DNA of 64,000 bases, from assembly GCF_000577895.1 (NCBI RefSeq), contig NZ_HG917869.1:372001-436000 (forward strand), given 5' to 3'. The DNA is from Clostridium bornimense (lineage in GTDB: Bacteria > Bacillota > Clostridia > Clostridiales > Clostridiaceae). Shown here in pieces: positions 54,307-61,511 of the stretch; the stretch's first letter is position 1, and every line of letters starts with the position of its first letter. The notes beneath the pieces were generated by a model. The model had not been told where the DNA came from. It did not search any database and saw nothing but the letters and a program-made list of their open reading frames with translations. Position numbers and translations under genes: made by a program.

Positions 54307-54342
54307 AAAAAAAGATACTCACCTATGGTGACCATCTCTTTT
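54307..54342 (-). terminator. Terminator of the second DMT gene
   Basis: The stem AAAGAGATGGTCACC/GGTGAGTATCTTTT (inner GG/GT mismatch) is followed leftward by TTTTTTTATATAA. Confidence 0.75.
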
Positions 54343-54357
54343 AAATATTAATTATTC

Positions 54358-55281
54358 TTAATTATGTTGTTTATATACAGTGAAGATTCCAATACAAACT
54401 AAGATTAGTGATAACAACAAATTAACATCAAAAATATTTTCCCCTAAAAATATTGCACTTAATATGGCTCCAAAAACAGGAACTAAAAAATTAAACATAG
54501 ATATAAATGCTACTTTATTATACTTCAGTAAGATAGTCCATATAGAAAATGCTACAGAAGATAATAATGCCATATATATTAAAAGCAATGTTGATTTAAT
54601 ATTGAAACCTACTAGTTTTCCTCCTAATCCATAGCCTAAAATAATTAATGCAAGTCCACCTATTGATAATTGATATCCTGTTACTATAAATGCATCTAAT
54701 TTTTGAGTAATCTTTTTACCATAAATCGAAAATATTGATAATGATAATGCTGCAAGCATTATTAATCCCTCTCCTTTAAAAGAAAACGAACTTTTAAGAA
54801 GTGATCCATTATTAAGATTAGCAAGAACAACCCCAGCAAATCCTACAATGCAACCTACTACTTTATTCCTATTAATCTTGTCATTTTTATAAATAAAATG
54901 TGCTAATATAATACTAAAGAAAGTACCAGAACCTGTTATTATTGATCCTGTTATTCCTGTAGTAAAAGTCATCCCTACATAAAAAAATATGTATTGAAGA
55001 GATGTTTGTCCTAAACCTAAAAAAGTAATCTCCAACATTTCTTTTTTATTAAAGGAAAATATATTCTTCTTTAATACTAATGATATAGCAAGAACTATTA
55101 ATCCAGCTAAGAAAAATCTAACTCCTGCAAAAACAAACTTTGATGTTATATCATCTGTAGGTATATTAAAAAGCTTGTAACCTATCTTTATACATGGATA
55201 TGCACTGCCCCATAAAAAGCAACATAAAGTAGCTAATAGAACAATATTTTTTCTATTAGTATAAATTGATTTTGTGTCCAT
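54358..55281 (-). CDS. DMT superfamily (EamA) transporter, second copy
   Basis: A ~307-aa, ten-span EamA-type permease (LLATLCCFLWGSAYPCIKIG start, SSVAFSIWTILLKYNKVAFI second repeat). It is only distantly similar to the 24500 gene. Substrate unknown. The ATG at 55281 follows GGAGTG at 8 bases, ahead of a GTG frame 9 bases longer. Monocistronic with its own terminator. Confidence 0.85.
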   Translation of the reverse strand: MDTKSIYTNRKNIVLLATLCCFLWGSAYPCIKIGYKLFNIPTDDITSKFVFAGVRFFLAGLIVLAISLVLKKNIFSFNKKEMLEITFLGLGQTSLQYIFFYVGMTFTTGITGSIITGSGTFFSIILAHFIYKNDKINRNKVVGCIVGFAGVVLANLNNGSLLKSSFSFKGEGLIMLAALSLSIFSIYGKKITQKLDAFIVTGYQLSIGGLALIILGYGLGGKLVGFNIKSTLLLIYMALLSSVAFSIWTILLKYNKVAFISMFNFLVPVFGAILSAIFLGENIFDVNLLLSLILVCIGIFTVYKQHN

Positions 55282-55331
55282 TCTCTTCACTCCAAAATAT
55301 ATTAATCTCTACTTATTGTAACATAGAAATA

Positions 55332-55361
55332 ATAGCTATGAACCCATTAGATTCATAGCTT
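55332..55361. repeat. Hairpin element, copy 1
   Basis: AGCTATGAACCCATTAGATTCATAGCT is a hairpin (AGCTATGAA/TTCATAGCT). A near-identical copy lies at 56152-56180. It follows the pseudogene at 55361 and may be its terminator or a small repeated element. Confidence 0.55.
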
Positions 55362-55725
55362 CATTCTAAAATTATTTTTTTAACACTTATATTATCCTTA
55401 TCTCCCTTTACTATTACCATAGTAAGTGGCAATGAAAATCTTCTTCTACCACAGGAACCTGGGTTAATAAAAGTTATACCTTTATGACTTTCCTCATTAT
55501 ATTTATGAGAATGTCCATATACAACTATATCTACATCATCTAATCTATCATATTCAATGTCTTTTTTATCATGGACGACATATACTACAAAATCATCTAA
55601 ATTTACTTTCTTAGATTTCGGTAAAGTACATCCCCACCATGAATAATATAATCACACCCCTTAAGGTTTTCTATTACTTCATCTCTTAAAATACCATGAG
55701 TGTCTGATATTATTCCTAATTTCAC
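55361..55725 (-). pseudogene. Metallophosphoesterase (YfcE/MJ0936-like), deletion-frameshift
   Basis: The leftward frame from GTG 55725 (AAGGAGAGG site) begins VKLGIISDTHGILRDEVIEN and reaches HGGDVLYRNLRK before a stop. A second frame continues as KKVNLDDFVVYVVHDKKDIE, YGHSHKYNEE, INPGSCGRRRFSLPL. Both halves belong to YfcE-type calcineurin-like phosphodiesterases (DTHG, GHS(H), NPGS motifs). The middle (about 30-40 residues, with the GNND motif) is missing and the frame shifts. It is therefore an inactivated gene. RBS and start are intact. Confidence 0.78.
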
Positions 55726-55768
55726 TGTGACCTCTCCTTATGTAAAATTTAATTTCATCAATATAAAA

Positions 55769-56077
55769 TTATTTTATAGATATTCCAATCATAACAGTTT
55801 CCTCATCTTGATTGTTCCAAACAGAATGTGGAATCTTACCCTCAACTAAAAAAGCTTCATCTTTTCTAATAATAACTTCTTTATCAGCTAATAATACTTT
55901 TGCTTCACCTTTTGTTACAATAAATAAATGGTTATGTTCATGGGTATGTAATTCTGTTGGTCCTCCTCCATTCAAATCAATATATGCAATTGCACCATCT
56001 ATAATTTTCCCCATTTCTCCAAATAATTTTTTAGCTTTAAAATTAATATGATTTGGCGGCACCATAAATTTACTCAC
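55769..56077 (-). CDS. Cupin domain protein
   Basis: The ~102-aa protein has a single cupin-2 barrel: ELHTHEHNHLFIVTKGEAKV (first cupin motif with His/His/Glu-type metal ligands), then DEAFLVEGKIPHSVWNNQDE. The GTG at 56077 has GGGAGGGG at 6-7 bases; the frame to 56119 is longer but has no site. Function is unknown; the barrel fits sensing or small-molecule enzyme roles. It lies between a pseudogene and the toxin-antitoxin locus. Confidence 0.8.
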   Translation of the reverse strand: MSKFMVPPNHINFKAKKLFGEMGKIIDGAIAYIDLNGGGPTELHTHEHNHLFIVTKGEAKVLLADKEVIIRKDEAFLVEGKIPHSVWNNQDEETVMIGISIK

Positions 56078-56151
56078 AAAAATCCCCTCCCTTAAATGTA
56101 TTCCTTCATTATACACCAATAAACTCCATATTCAAGTTATTTACATAATAA

Positions 56152-56180
56152 AAGCTATGAACTCACTAGATTCATAGCAT
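56152..56180. repeat. Hairpin element, copy 2
   Basis: AGCTATGAACTCACTAGATTCATAGCA closely repeats the 55332-55361 hairpin in the same orientation, about 820 bases away. It lies upstream of the cupin gene start. Confidence 0.55.
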
Positions 56181-56256
56181 CATTTAAATATAATAAAGTT
56201 CTTTAAATACTGATTTTATCTTATATTAATACTGTATATTCTACTGTAAAATATGA

Positions 56257-56262
56257 TATAAT
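56257..56262 (+). promoter_or_regulatory. -10 element of the antisense RNA
   Basis: TATAAT at 56257-56262 precedes the antisense RNA; a clear -35 was not found. Confidence 0.45.
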
Positions 56263-56267
56263 ATTAG

Positions 56268-56372
56268 TAAGGAGCAAGGTCAAGTGTTATAGTTGACCTA
56301 TGGCTTAAATTAGTAATTTAAAGATCGAAGTAGCTAACTTTGCGAGGGTGAGCTACTTTTTTCTTTTAATAT
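56268..56372 (+). ncRNA. Candidate antisense antitoxin RNA
   Basis: A short (~100-base) rightward RNA from a TATAAT at 56257 to a terminator (arms AGTAGCT 56334-56340 and AGCTACT near 56351-56357, then TTTTTTCTTTT). Its 3' end is complementary to the last codons and stop of the toxin-like ORF (56353-56517), the classical type I antitoxin position. It contains a local stem GGTCAA/TTGACC. Confidence 0.5.
56275..56304 (+). repeat. Inverted-repeat arm A of the toxin-antitoxin locus
   Basis: The 30-base segment here and its inverted copy at 56545-56574 match at 23 of 30 positions. Both lie near the 5' end of the two convergent transcripts. Confidence 0.55.
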
Positions 56373-56517
56373 CATTATCTTCATTAACTGATATTTCAGC
56401 CTGAAGTGAATCATCTTTTTTATCTATTCTAGTTGAAAATTTCTTTCCATGTACTATAGAAACTAAGGCTATTATCGTAAATGATAATATTAAAAGCGCC
56501 TGGATGAACTCTGTCAT
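56353..56517 (-). CDS. Probable type I toxin: small hydrophobic peptide, 54 aa
   Basis: ATG (56515-56517) follows AAGGTGAT. The peptide starts MTEFIQALLILSFTIIALVS: a membrane helix (~4-22), then a basic KK segment and a charged, mixed-polarity tail ending KRKK. It shares the layout of TxpA/Fst/holin-like type I toxins (Hol_Tox type), though without sequence certainty. A convergent antisense RNA overlaps its 3' end, and the promoter at 56613-56641 is a good TTTACA-17-TATAAT. The encoded peptide probably inserts into the membrane when unrepressed. Confidence 0.5.
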   Translation of the reverse strand: MTEFIQALLILSFTIIALVSIVHGKKFSTRIDKKDDSLQAEISVNEDNDIKRKK

Positions 56518-56544
56518 GATATCACCTTCTTCCTGTCCTTAATT

Positions 56545-56574
56545 GCTATAGGCAATTCATAACACCTGACCTTG
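56545..56574 (-). repeat. Inverted-repeat arm B of the toxin-antitoxin locus
   Basis: Inverted copy of 56275-56304 (23/30 identities), in the toxin-mRNA 5' UTR. Confidence 0.55.
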
Positions 56575-56612
56575 GAAGAAGGATAACTCATCATAAGTTT
56601 CCTTACATGATT

Positions 56613-56641
56613 ATTATATCTAAAAACAGCCTTTATGTAAA
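56613..56641 (-). promoter_or_regulatory. Promoter of the toxin-like mRNA
   Basis: Leftward TTTACA (56636-56641), exactly 17 bases, then TATAAT (56613-56618). The mRNA leader is ~90 bases. Confidence 0.7.
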
Positions 56642-56642
56642 A

Positions 56643-56873
56643 TATGGATATTCTGTTGTAACATTAGGAAAAGCATGATTCGATAAAGAAATTGATAGTA
56701 TTTGCGAAACTATAAAAAACATTAGAAAAGAAACTAATATATAAGTATGCGTTTCTCTTGGTCTATTAAATGAATCTTAATTTTTAAGACTACGGTCTGC
56801 CGGCGTTACTCGTATTCAATAACCTCGAAACATCTAAAAATAATTTTCCAAACATTTCTCATACTTATATGTT
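56643..56873 (+). pseudogene. Biotin synthase (bioB) fragment
   Basis: Rightward frame (with stops): YSVVTLGKA*FDKEIDSICETIKNIRKETN, then VCVSLGLLNES*FLRLRSAGVTRI. It closely matches the central region of radical-SAM biotin synthase (KEIDKICETIKNIRKETN, CVSLGLLNEEQ, LKSAGVTRIHNN). There are at least four in-frame stops and no start or N-terminal CxxxCxxC. It is a relic (~75 codons) between the toxin locus and an ABC-2 permease. Motif pieces were read by eye. Confidence 0.75.
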
Positions 56874-57482
56874 TTAAAACTCTTTCTTACTATATATCAT
56901 CTTAGATACTTGTATAGAACAAATAATGATTACTAATACCACTAATGGTAAAAAATAGATGAATTGCATTATTACTTCTTCACTTGGCATAGCAATTTTA
57001 AACTCTGAAGCAAAAGTTAAAAATAATGTAGGAACTACAAATAAAATAACCATAATTATCCTACCTTTATCTACCCCATACTTAAATATAAACGGAAAAG
57101 CAAATGAAATAACTAAAAGACCTAGTGATATTACTGACATATTAATTAAAAGTACTTCTTTAATATTTGTTGAAATTATAAGTCCTGCTATTGTTGAAAG
57201 AATTCCACCAATAACAGAAACACAAATAGTAAGTACATACCTAGATATTACTATAGTACCTTTTGATATCGGCATTGTTAAAGCATATCTTTCCCATTTT
57301 GCTTTTTCATCATAAGAAATTACAGTTATAGGTATTAGTAGTGTCAACATTGCAATTATCCCTGATAAATAATATATATCTTTATTTTTAATTCCTATAA
57401 AAAACCATAGTGCTATTAAAAAAATAAACATTAATCCTTGTTTCTTAAAATTAAGTATATCTTTTAAAAGCAATCCCTTCAT
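56874..57482 (-). CDS. ABC-2 family transporter permease
   Basis: A 202-aa six-span membrane protein of the ABC2_membrane_5 type (KQGLMFIFLIALWFFIGIKNKDI, then SYDEKAKWERYALTMPISKG, the typical cytoplasmic loop). It starts one base inside the ATPase stop (57482), so coupling is likely. It belongs to the GntR-ATPase-permease trio (56874-58703), a common Firmicute arrangement of unknown substrate. Confidence 0.8.
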   Translation of the reverse strand: MKGLLLKDILNFKKQGLMFIFLIALWFFIGIKNKDIYYLSGIIAMLTLLIPITVISYDEKAKWERYALTMPISKGTIVISRYVLTICVSVIGGILSTIAGLIISTNIKEVLLINMSVISLGLLVISFAFPFIFKYGVDKGRIIMVILFVVPTLFLTFASEFKIAMPSEEVIMQFIYFLPLVVLVIIICSIQVSKMIYSKKEF

Positions 57483-58327
57483 TATTCTTCCCCCTTCACA
57501 AAATATAACATTATATCTTCAATGTTTACTTTATCGGTTATTGTGCCACTTGATATTTTTTCTTTCAATGCTAAGGCTTCAATACCAAATCTACTTTTCC
57601 TTCTTCCGATGATTGCAGATTTATCTATAGTTGAATATTCAGCCTCTGTGCATTTAATAATTGTATATTTATCTAATAGATCATCTTTAACATCACTTAA
57701 TATGATTTTCCCATTATGAATAAAGGTAATATAGTCACAAATTTTTTCAAGGTCACTTATGATGTGAGATGATATAAAAATGCTGTGGCTTTCATCTTGA
57801 ATAAAATCTAAAAAGACATCAAGAATTTCATCACGGACAATAGGATCAAGACCGCTAGTGGCTTCATCTAATATCAACAATTTGCTATCATGAGAAAGCG
57901 CAACAGCGATAGATAATTTCATTTTCATTCCTCGTGAATATTCTTTAACTGGCTTTTTTAATGATAATGCAAACTTATCTAAATACCCCATATACTTTGT
58001 TCTGTTCCAAGTTTTATAACAATTTTTCATTACTTTATCTATTTCTTTAGCATTTAAATTTTCTGGGAAACTACACTCATCTATTACCACACCTATATGC
58101 TCTTTTAATCTTTGATTTTTAGATAAATTAGTTTCACCAAGTATTGTTATTTCTCCACTATCCTTCTCTATTAAATCTAGAATTGCTTTAATTGTTGTGC
58201 TTTTCCCTGCACCATTCTCACCAATAAACCCCATAATACATCCTGCTGGAAGTGTAATATTAATATTATCTAAAGTAAACTCAGGATACTTCTTTGATAA
58301 ATTTTTTATTTCTAATGCATTTTCCAT
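57482..58327 (-). CDS. ABC transporter ATP-binding protein (Bcr/YhcH-like)
   Basis: A ~281-aa ATPase with Walker A GENGAGKST, a variant signature YSRGMKMKLSIAVAL, Walker B LLILDEATSGLDPIVRDE and a C-terminal helical extension. The ATG at 58327 follows GAGGAGGATTAGG. Its 5' end adjoins gntR by 2 bases. It pairs with the ABC-2 permease in a GntR-controlled exporter. Confidence 0.9.
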   Translation of the reverse strand: MENALEIKNLSKKYPEFTLDNINITLPAGCIMGFIGENGAGKSTTIKAILDLIEKDSGEITILGETNLSKNQRLKEHIGVVIDECSFPENLNAKEIDKVMKNCYKTWNRTKYMGYLDKFALSLKKPVKEYSRGMKMKLSIAVALSHDSKLLILDEATSGLDPIVRDEILDVFLDFIQDESHSIFISSHIISDLEKICDYITFIHNGKIILSDVKDDLLDKYTIIKCTEAEYSTIDKSAIIGRRKSRFGIEALALKEKISSGTITDKVNIEDIMLYFVKGEE

Positions 58328-58328
58328 C

Positions 58329-58703
58329 CTAATCCTCCTCATAAATGATTGAAATCATTTCTATTAAATCCTGCAATGATAAATTGCACCCCTTGGAAAG
58401 CTCAATAATACTTTGCATATGTTCTTCAATTTTTCTTAAATTCTCTTCTCTAATAAATTCTGTATTTTTCCCCGATACAAAACTTCCTTTTCCTGTAATA
58501 GAAGTTATAAATCCATCTCTTTCTAGTTCTTCATAAGCACGCTTTGTCGTTATTACACTAATTCGTAATTCTTTTGCCAGTAATCTCATTGACGGCAATG
58601 CATCCCCTTCTTTCAATTCTCCAGATATAATTTTTGATTTTATTTCAGTATATATTTGGTCATATATTGGTTTACCACTAGAATTGCTAATTATAATATC
58701 CAT
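58329..58703 (-). CDS. GntR family regulator (YtrA/YhcF-like)
   Basis: A 124-aa regulator with an N-terminal GntR wHTH (IYDQIYTEIKSKIISGELKEG, MRLLAKELRISVITTKRAYEEL) and a short C-terminal helical tail, as in the YtrA subfamily that controls ABC exporter genes. It heads the gntR-ABC-permease operon. Upstream is a perfect 27-base dyad (58723-58749) that fits its operator. Confidence 0.9.
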   Translation of the reverse strand: MDIIISNSSGKPIYDQIYTEIKSKIISGELKEGDALPSMRLLAKELRISVITTKRAYEELERDGFITSITGKGSFVSGKNTEFIREENLRKIEEHMQSIIELSKGCNLSLQDLIEMISIIYEED

Positions 58704-58722
58704 AAATATTCTCCTTTATGTA

Positions 58723-58749
58723 TATTGTATATATCCAATATATACAATA
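58723..58749. promoter_or_regulatory. Perfect dyad operator of the GntR regulator
   Basis: TATTGTATATAT, CCA, ATATATACAATA: 12-base arms without mismatch, centred about 33 bases upstream of the gntR ATG. The A/T alternation resembles YtrA-type operators. It is almost certainly the autoregulatory site. Confidence 0.75.
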
Positions 58750-58780
58750 TTAACTTTCTTGTCAAGAATGTTTATATAAA

Positions 58781-58817
58781 AAAATCTCTATAAGACTTAT
58801 TGCCTTATAGAGATTTT
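58781..58817 (-). terminator. Rho-independent terminator
   Basis: A 14-bp stem AAAATCTCTATAAG/CTTATAGAGATTTT is followed leftward by TTTTTATATA. It ends the GyrI-like fragment gene. Confidence 0.8.
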
Positions 58818-58835
58818 GCTCTTATGCATAAATGA

Positions 58836-59063
58836 CTAACTATTCTTTTTTACTACAGGAATCCAAACCTCGCATTTTGCATTAACTGGATCTGCATTAA
58901 AATAAACTTCAATATCTGGTGCATTACCATATTCATACCCTGATGTAGGAATCCATTCTGTTATAATCCTTTTTTCTAACTCTTGAATAGATGTATTTGT
59001 CCCTTGTCCAGAAAATATTTCCCAAGTTGATGATGATATTATTAATTCATCCATTCCATCCAA
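58836..59063 (-). CDS. GyrI-like effector-binding protein, short
   Basis: A 75-aa protein equivalent to the C-terminal half of a GyrI-like effector domain (STWEIFSGQGTNTSIQELEK, RIITEWIPTSGYEYGN, APDIEVYF, CEVWIPVVKK). The usual N-terminal half and any HTH domain are missing. ATG and AGGAGAT site are intact, so it could be expressed as a stand-alone partial domain or be a truncated pseudogene. I cannot decide from sequence. Confidence 0.6.
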   Translation of the reverse strand: MDGMDELIISSSTWEIFSGQGTNTSIQELEKRIITEWIPTSGYEYGNAPDIEVYFNADPVNAKCEVWIPVVKKNS

Positions 59064-59150
59064 TCATCTCCTAACAATAAAATACTGTTTATGCAATAAT
59101 TTATCCTCTCTTTTTTTGCTCAATAAAAGAGAGCTTGAATATATTTGTAA

Positions 59151-59789
59151 TTACTCTAAGTTAATTTTCTCAATAAACTCATTGCTTTTCACTGTAACTT
59201 GTACCCAAGATGGATTAAACCCACTTTAAATTGCATTTTTTGCTGACTTAATATTTGACCATGCACAACAATAAAAAGGAACTATATCTCTTTTTAAAAT
59301 TTCTATTGCAAGTTTACTAGTTAAACTTGCAGCTATTCCTTGTTTTCGATATTGTGCTAAAACATCAATACCAATTTGCCACATTGTATCACAATCAGCA
59401 GAGGCTCCTGCAAGCCCGATTAATTCTCCATTATTAAAGGCACCAATATCTAGCTTGTCTAAATATTTTCTTTTTTCACATAAAGCATTACTCCATTGTG
59501 GCAAATAGTAATTTTCCAATTCCTCTTTTCCTAAAAGCCTAGTTTCATATCCACTTTCTAATGGCTTTATTCTATTTATATCTGGTAAAAAATACTCTGC
59601 CATAAAACAAACATTAAGATTAAAAGGCTTTAACTTTTCAATAAGAACATGAATGTTTGGAGTTTCGAAACAATACTCCACAGGGTACTTATTTATATAT
59701 TCCTCTATAATTTCATATAATTCTTCTGAAACAGAGGCCACTATATTACTTCCGTAAGAAGTTAAATCACAAGAAAAAGGTAACTGCAA
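59151..59789 (-). pseudogene. GNAT family acetyltransferase with internal stop
   Basis: The frame from 59789 (TTG after AAGGAG) runs 187 residues to a TAA at 59226-59228 after NIKSAKNAI. It then resumes in the same frame as SGFNPSWVQVTVKSNEFIEK to a second stop at 59151. The continued tail is what GNATs of this kind normally have (SGFNPSWV...). A single nonsense change therefore truncates the protein by 25 residues. Conserved parts (DVLAQYRKQGIAASLTSKLA) are otherwise intact, so it may be partly functional. Confidence 0.68.
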
Positions 59790-59836
59790 ATACTAATTTC
59801 TCCTTATTAGTATATCCTATGAAAAATTTTATTTAA

Positions 59837-59864
59837 AAAAAGATAGTATTAATACTATCTTTTG
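59837..59864 (-). terminator. Rho-independent terminator
   Basis: A 13-bp stem AAAAGATAGTATT/AATACTATCTTTT ends the 53-aa membrane ORF; leftward run TTTTTTTAAAT. Confidence 0.75.
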
Positions 59865-59869
59865 TCTAT

Positions 59870-60031
59870 CTATTTCTTTCGATTTTGAACCCCTGTAAAA
59901 ATCAAGAAAAATCCTGCAAATACTAATATGAAGTTAATAAACTTTATACCTACTAATAATCCTATTGCTAAAAGAACTACTCCTATTAATATCAGTACCT
60001 TCCATGGAATTGCATCTATTTTTTCAAACAT
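59870..60031 (-). CDS. Small membrane protein, 53 aa
   Basis: ATG (60029-60031) follows GGGGGGAT. The peptide MFEKIDAIPWKVLILIGVVL continues with a second membrane segment (INFILVFAGFFLIFTG) and ends QNRKK. It is two-span and monocistronic with a terminator, and resembles unnamed small Firmicute membrane proteins. Function unknown. Confidence 0.6.
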   Translation of the reverse strand: MFEKIDAIPWKVLILIGVVLLAIGLLVGIKFINFILVFAGFFLIFTGVQNRKK

Positions 60032-60092
60032 AACAAATCCCCCCATATATATTCTGTATTTCTATTATATATTATTACGTAATCCTTTTCTA

Positions 60093-60851
60093 CTAAAACT
60101 TATTATTAATAAGTGAAACATTCTCTATACTTATAGTTTTATTAATAAAATTATAATTTTCGCAATTTGTATAAATATGAACATTATATTTATCACTTTT
60201 CTTGAATTCTATATTCTGCTCAGAGTTTAACTTAATAGTTAATAGATTTTTATCTGTAATATACTCTTCAAAAACATCTTCAATCAGTTTAAAATCTTCA
60301 TCAACAAAATCTCCTTCTATAACAACTTTTCTTATCCCACTTATTCCATTTTCTCTACTATTCGGCACCATATATTGATTCATAAAGTCACGAGCCTTTT
60401 CATCCTTCATTTGTTGAAATCCAATTTGTAATGGAATTTTCTTAAAAAAAGGAATATAACTATTTTTCCACGGCATTGTCCTTGTTAACAAATTAAAACA
60501 CCATTTAAATTTTAAGTCTTCAGGCTTTGTAATATTAATATTCTTCTTTCTTAACTTTTCATAAACCTGCTCAATATCCTCTACATCTAGCATAAGACAA
60601 ATAAGCCCTCTATGTCCTTCATTGTATAAATCCACCCATGGCTTTAACCATCCTCCACCATTACTTTTTAGAATATTAACCATTTCAAAGTATTCATTAC
60701 CAATCCAAATATTTGATACTTTAAATCCTTTTGTACCTTTTCCCCAACTTGGTTCATATTTAAAGCCTGAATTAATTATTTTATCAATAATATCCTTATC
60801 TTTTTGGTACTTTTTATCAATATTAATAACTAAATGATCTAACCTAAACAT
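60093..60851 (-). CDS. VOC/glyoxalase-like family protein
   Basis: A 252-aa protein with an N-terminal vicinal-oxygen-chelate/glyoxalase-3-like module (MFRLDHLVINIDKKYQKD, EPSWGKGTKGFKVSNIWIGNEYFEMV, GHRGLICLMLDVEDIEQVYE). The C-terminal extension is unusual. His and Glu residues suggest a metal site. It may act on small metabolites, but the substrate is unknown. Standalone. Confidence 0.72.
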   Translation of the reverse strand: MFRLDHLVINIDKKYQKDKDIIDKIINSGFKYEPSWGKGTKGFKVSNIWIGNEYFEMVNILKSNGGGWLKPWVDLYNEGHRGLICLMLDVEDIEQVYEKLRKKNINITKPEDLKFKWCFNLLTRTMPWKNSYIPFFKKIPLQIGFQQMKDEKARDFMNQYMVPNSRENGISGIRKVVIEGDFVDEDFKLIEDVFEEYITDKNLLTIKLNSEQNIEFKKSDKYNVHIYTNCENYNFINKTISIENVSLINNKF

Positions 60852-60918
60852 TACCCTACCCCTTTAATAATTATTTAAGGCTATTATAACATTTAAGTTA
60901 TATGGCATAAACCATATT

Positions 60919-61458
60919 TTACCTCAAAACATATTCTAGCTGACAATCACAAGGCTCGTCTTCTACTAACTTTTTATTATATTCAATAGCTTCAACACAG
61001 CCAACAGCTTTGTAAAAATTTTGTGACTCCTCAGATGAATGAGAAGAAATATATAATTTCTTAGCGCCTAAATCTTTAGCCTCATCACAAGCTATAGAAA
61101 ATAACTGCTTTCCTATACCATTGCCTCTGTATTCATATGATGTATGTAAGCTTGATAATTGTAAATACTGATTTTCACTTCCGAAAAAGCTATTTTCAAC
61201 AGATGCAAACCCCACTAAAGAGCAATTACAAAATGCTCCTAATACTACTCCACCAGTTTCAATTGTATTAATTAGACACTTTACTAAGAAATTGTACTCA
61301 TTTTCTCCCCATTGCTCTATAAATGAAATATCCTTTAAAATCCACTTATTATTTTCTTTTCTCCAACATTTTTTAACTTCTTGATATCTATTAAAATCGT
61401 TAAATAATGATAATTTAATATCTTCTTTATTAAGTTTTTTATACACTACTTTTTCCAA
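60919..61458 (-). CDS. GNAT family N-acetyltransferase
   Basis: A 179-aa single-domain GNAT (LSSLHTSYEYRGNGIGKQLF: the acetyl-CoA loop RGNGIG near 115, and a C-terminal ESQNFYKAVGCVEAIEYN strand). It starts at TTG (61458) behind AGGTGG at 8 bases. Substrate unknown. It is one of four GNAT genes in the right half of the window. Confidence 0.85.
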   Translation of the reverse strand: MEKVVYKKLNKEDIKLSLFNDFNRYQEVKKCWRKENNKWILKDISFIEQWGENEYNFLVKCLINTIETGGVVLGAFCNCSLVGFASVENSFFGSENQYLQLSSLHTSYEYRGNGIGKQLFSIACDEAKDLGAKKLYISSHSSEESQNFYKAVGCVEAIEYNKKLVEDEPCDCQLEYVLR

Positions 61459-61511
61459 AATTCATACCACCTATTAATATTATTCATAATTATACTAGTT
61501 TATAAAGCACC

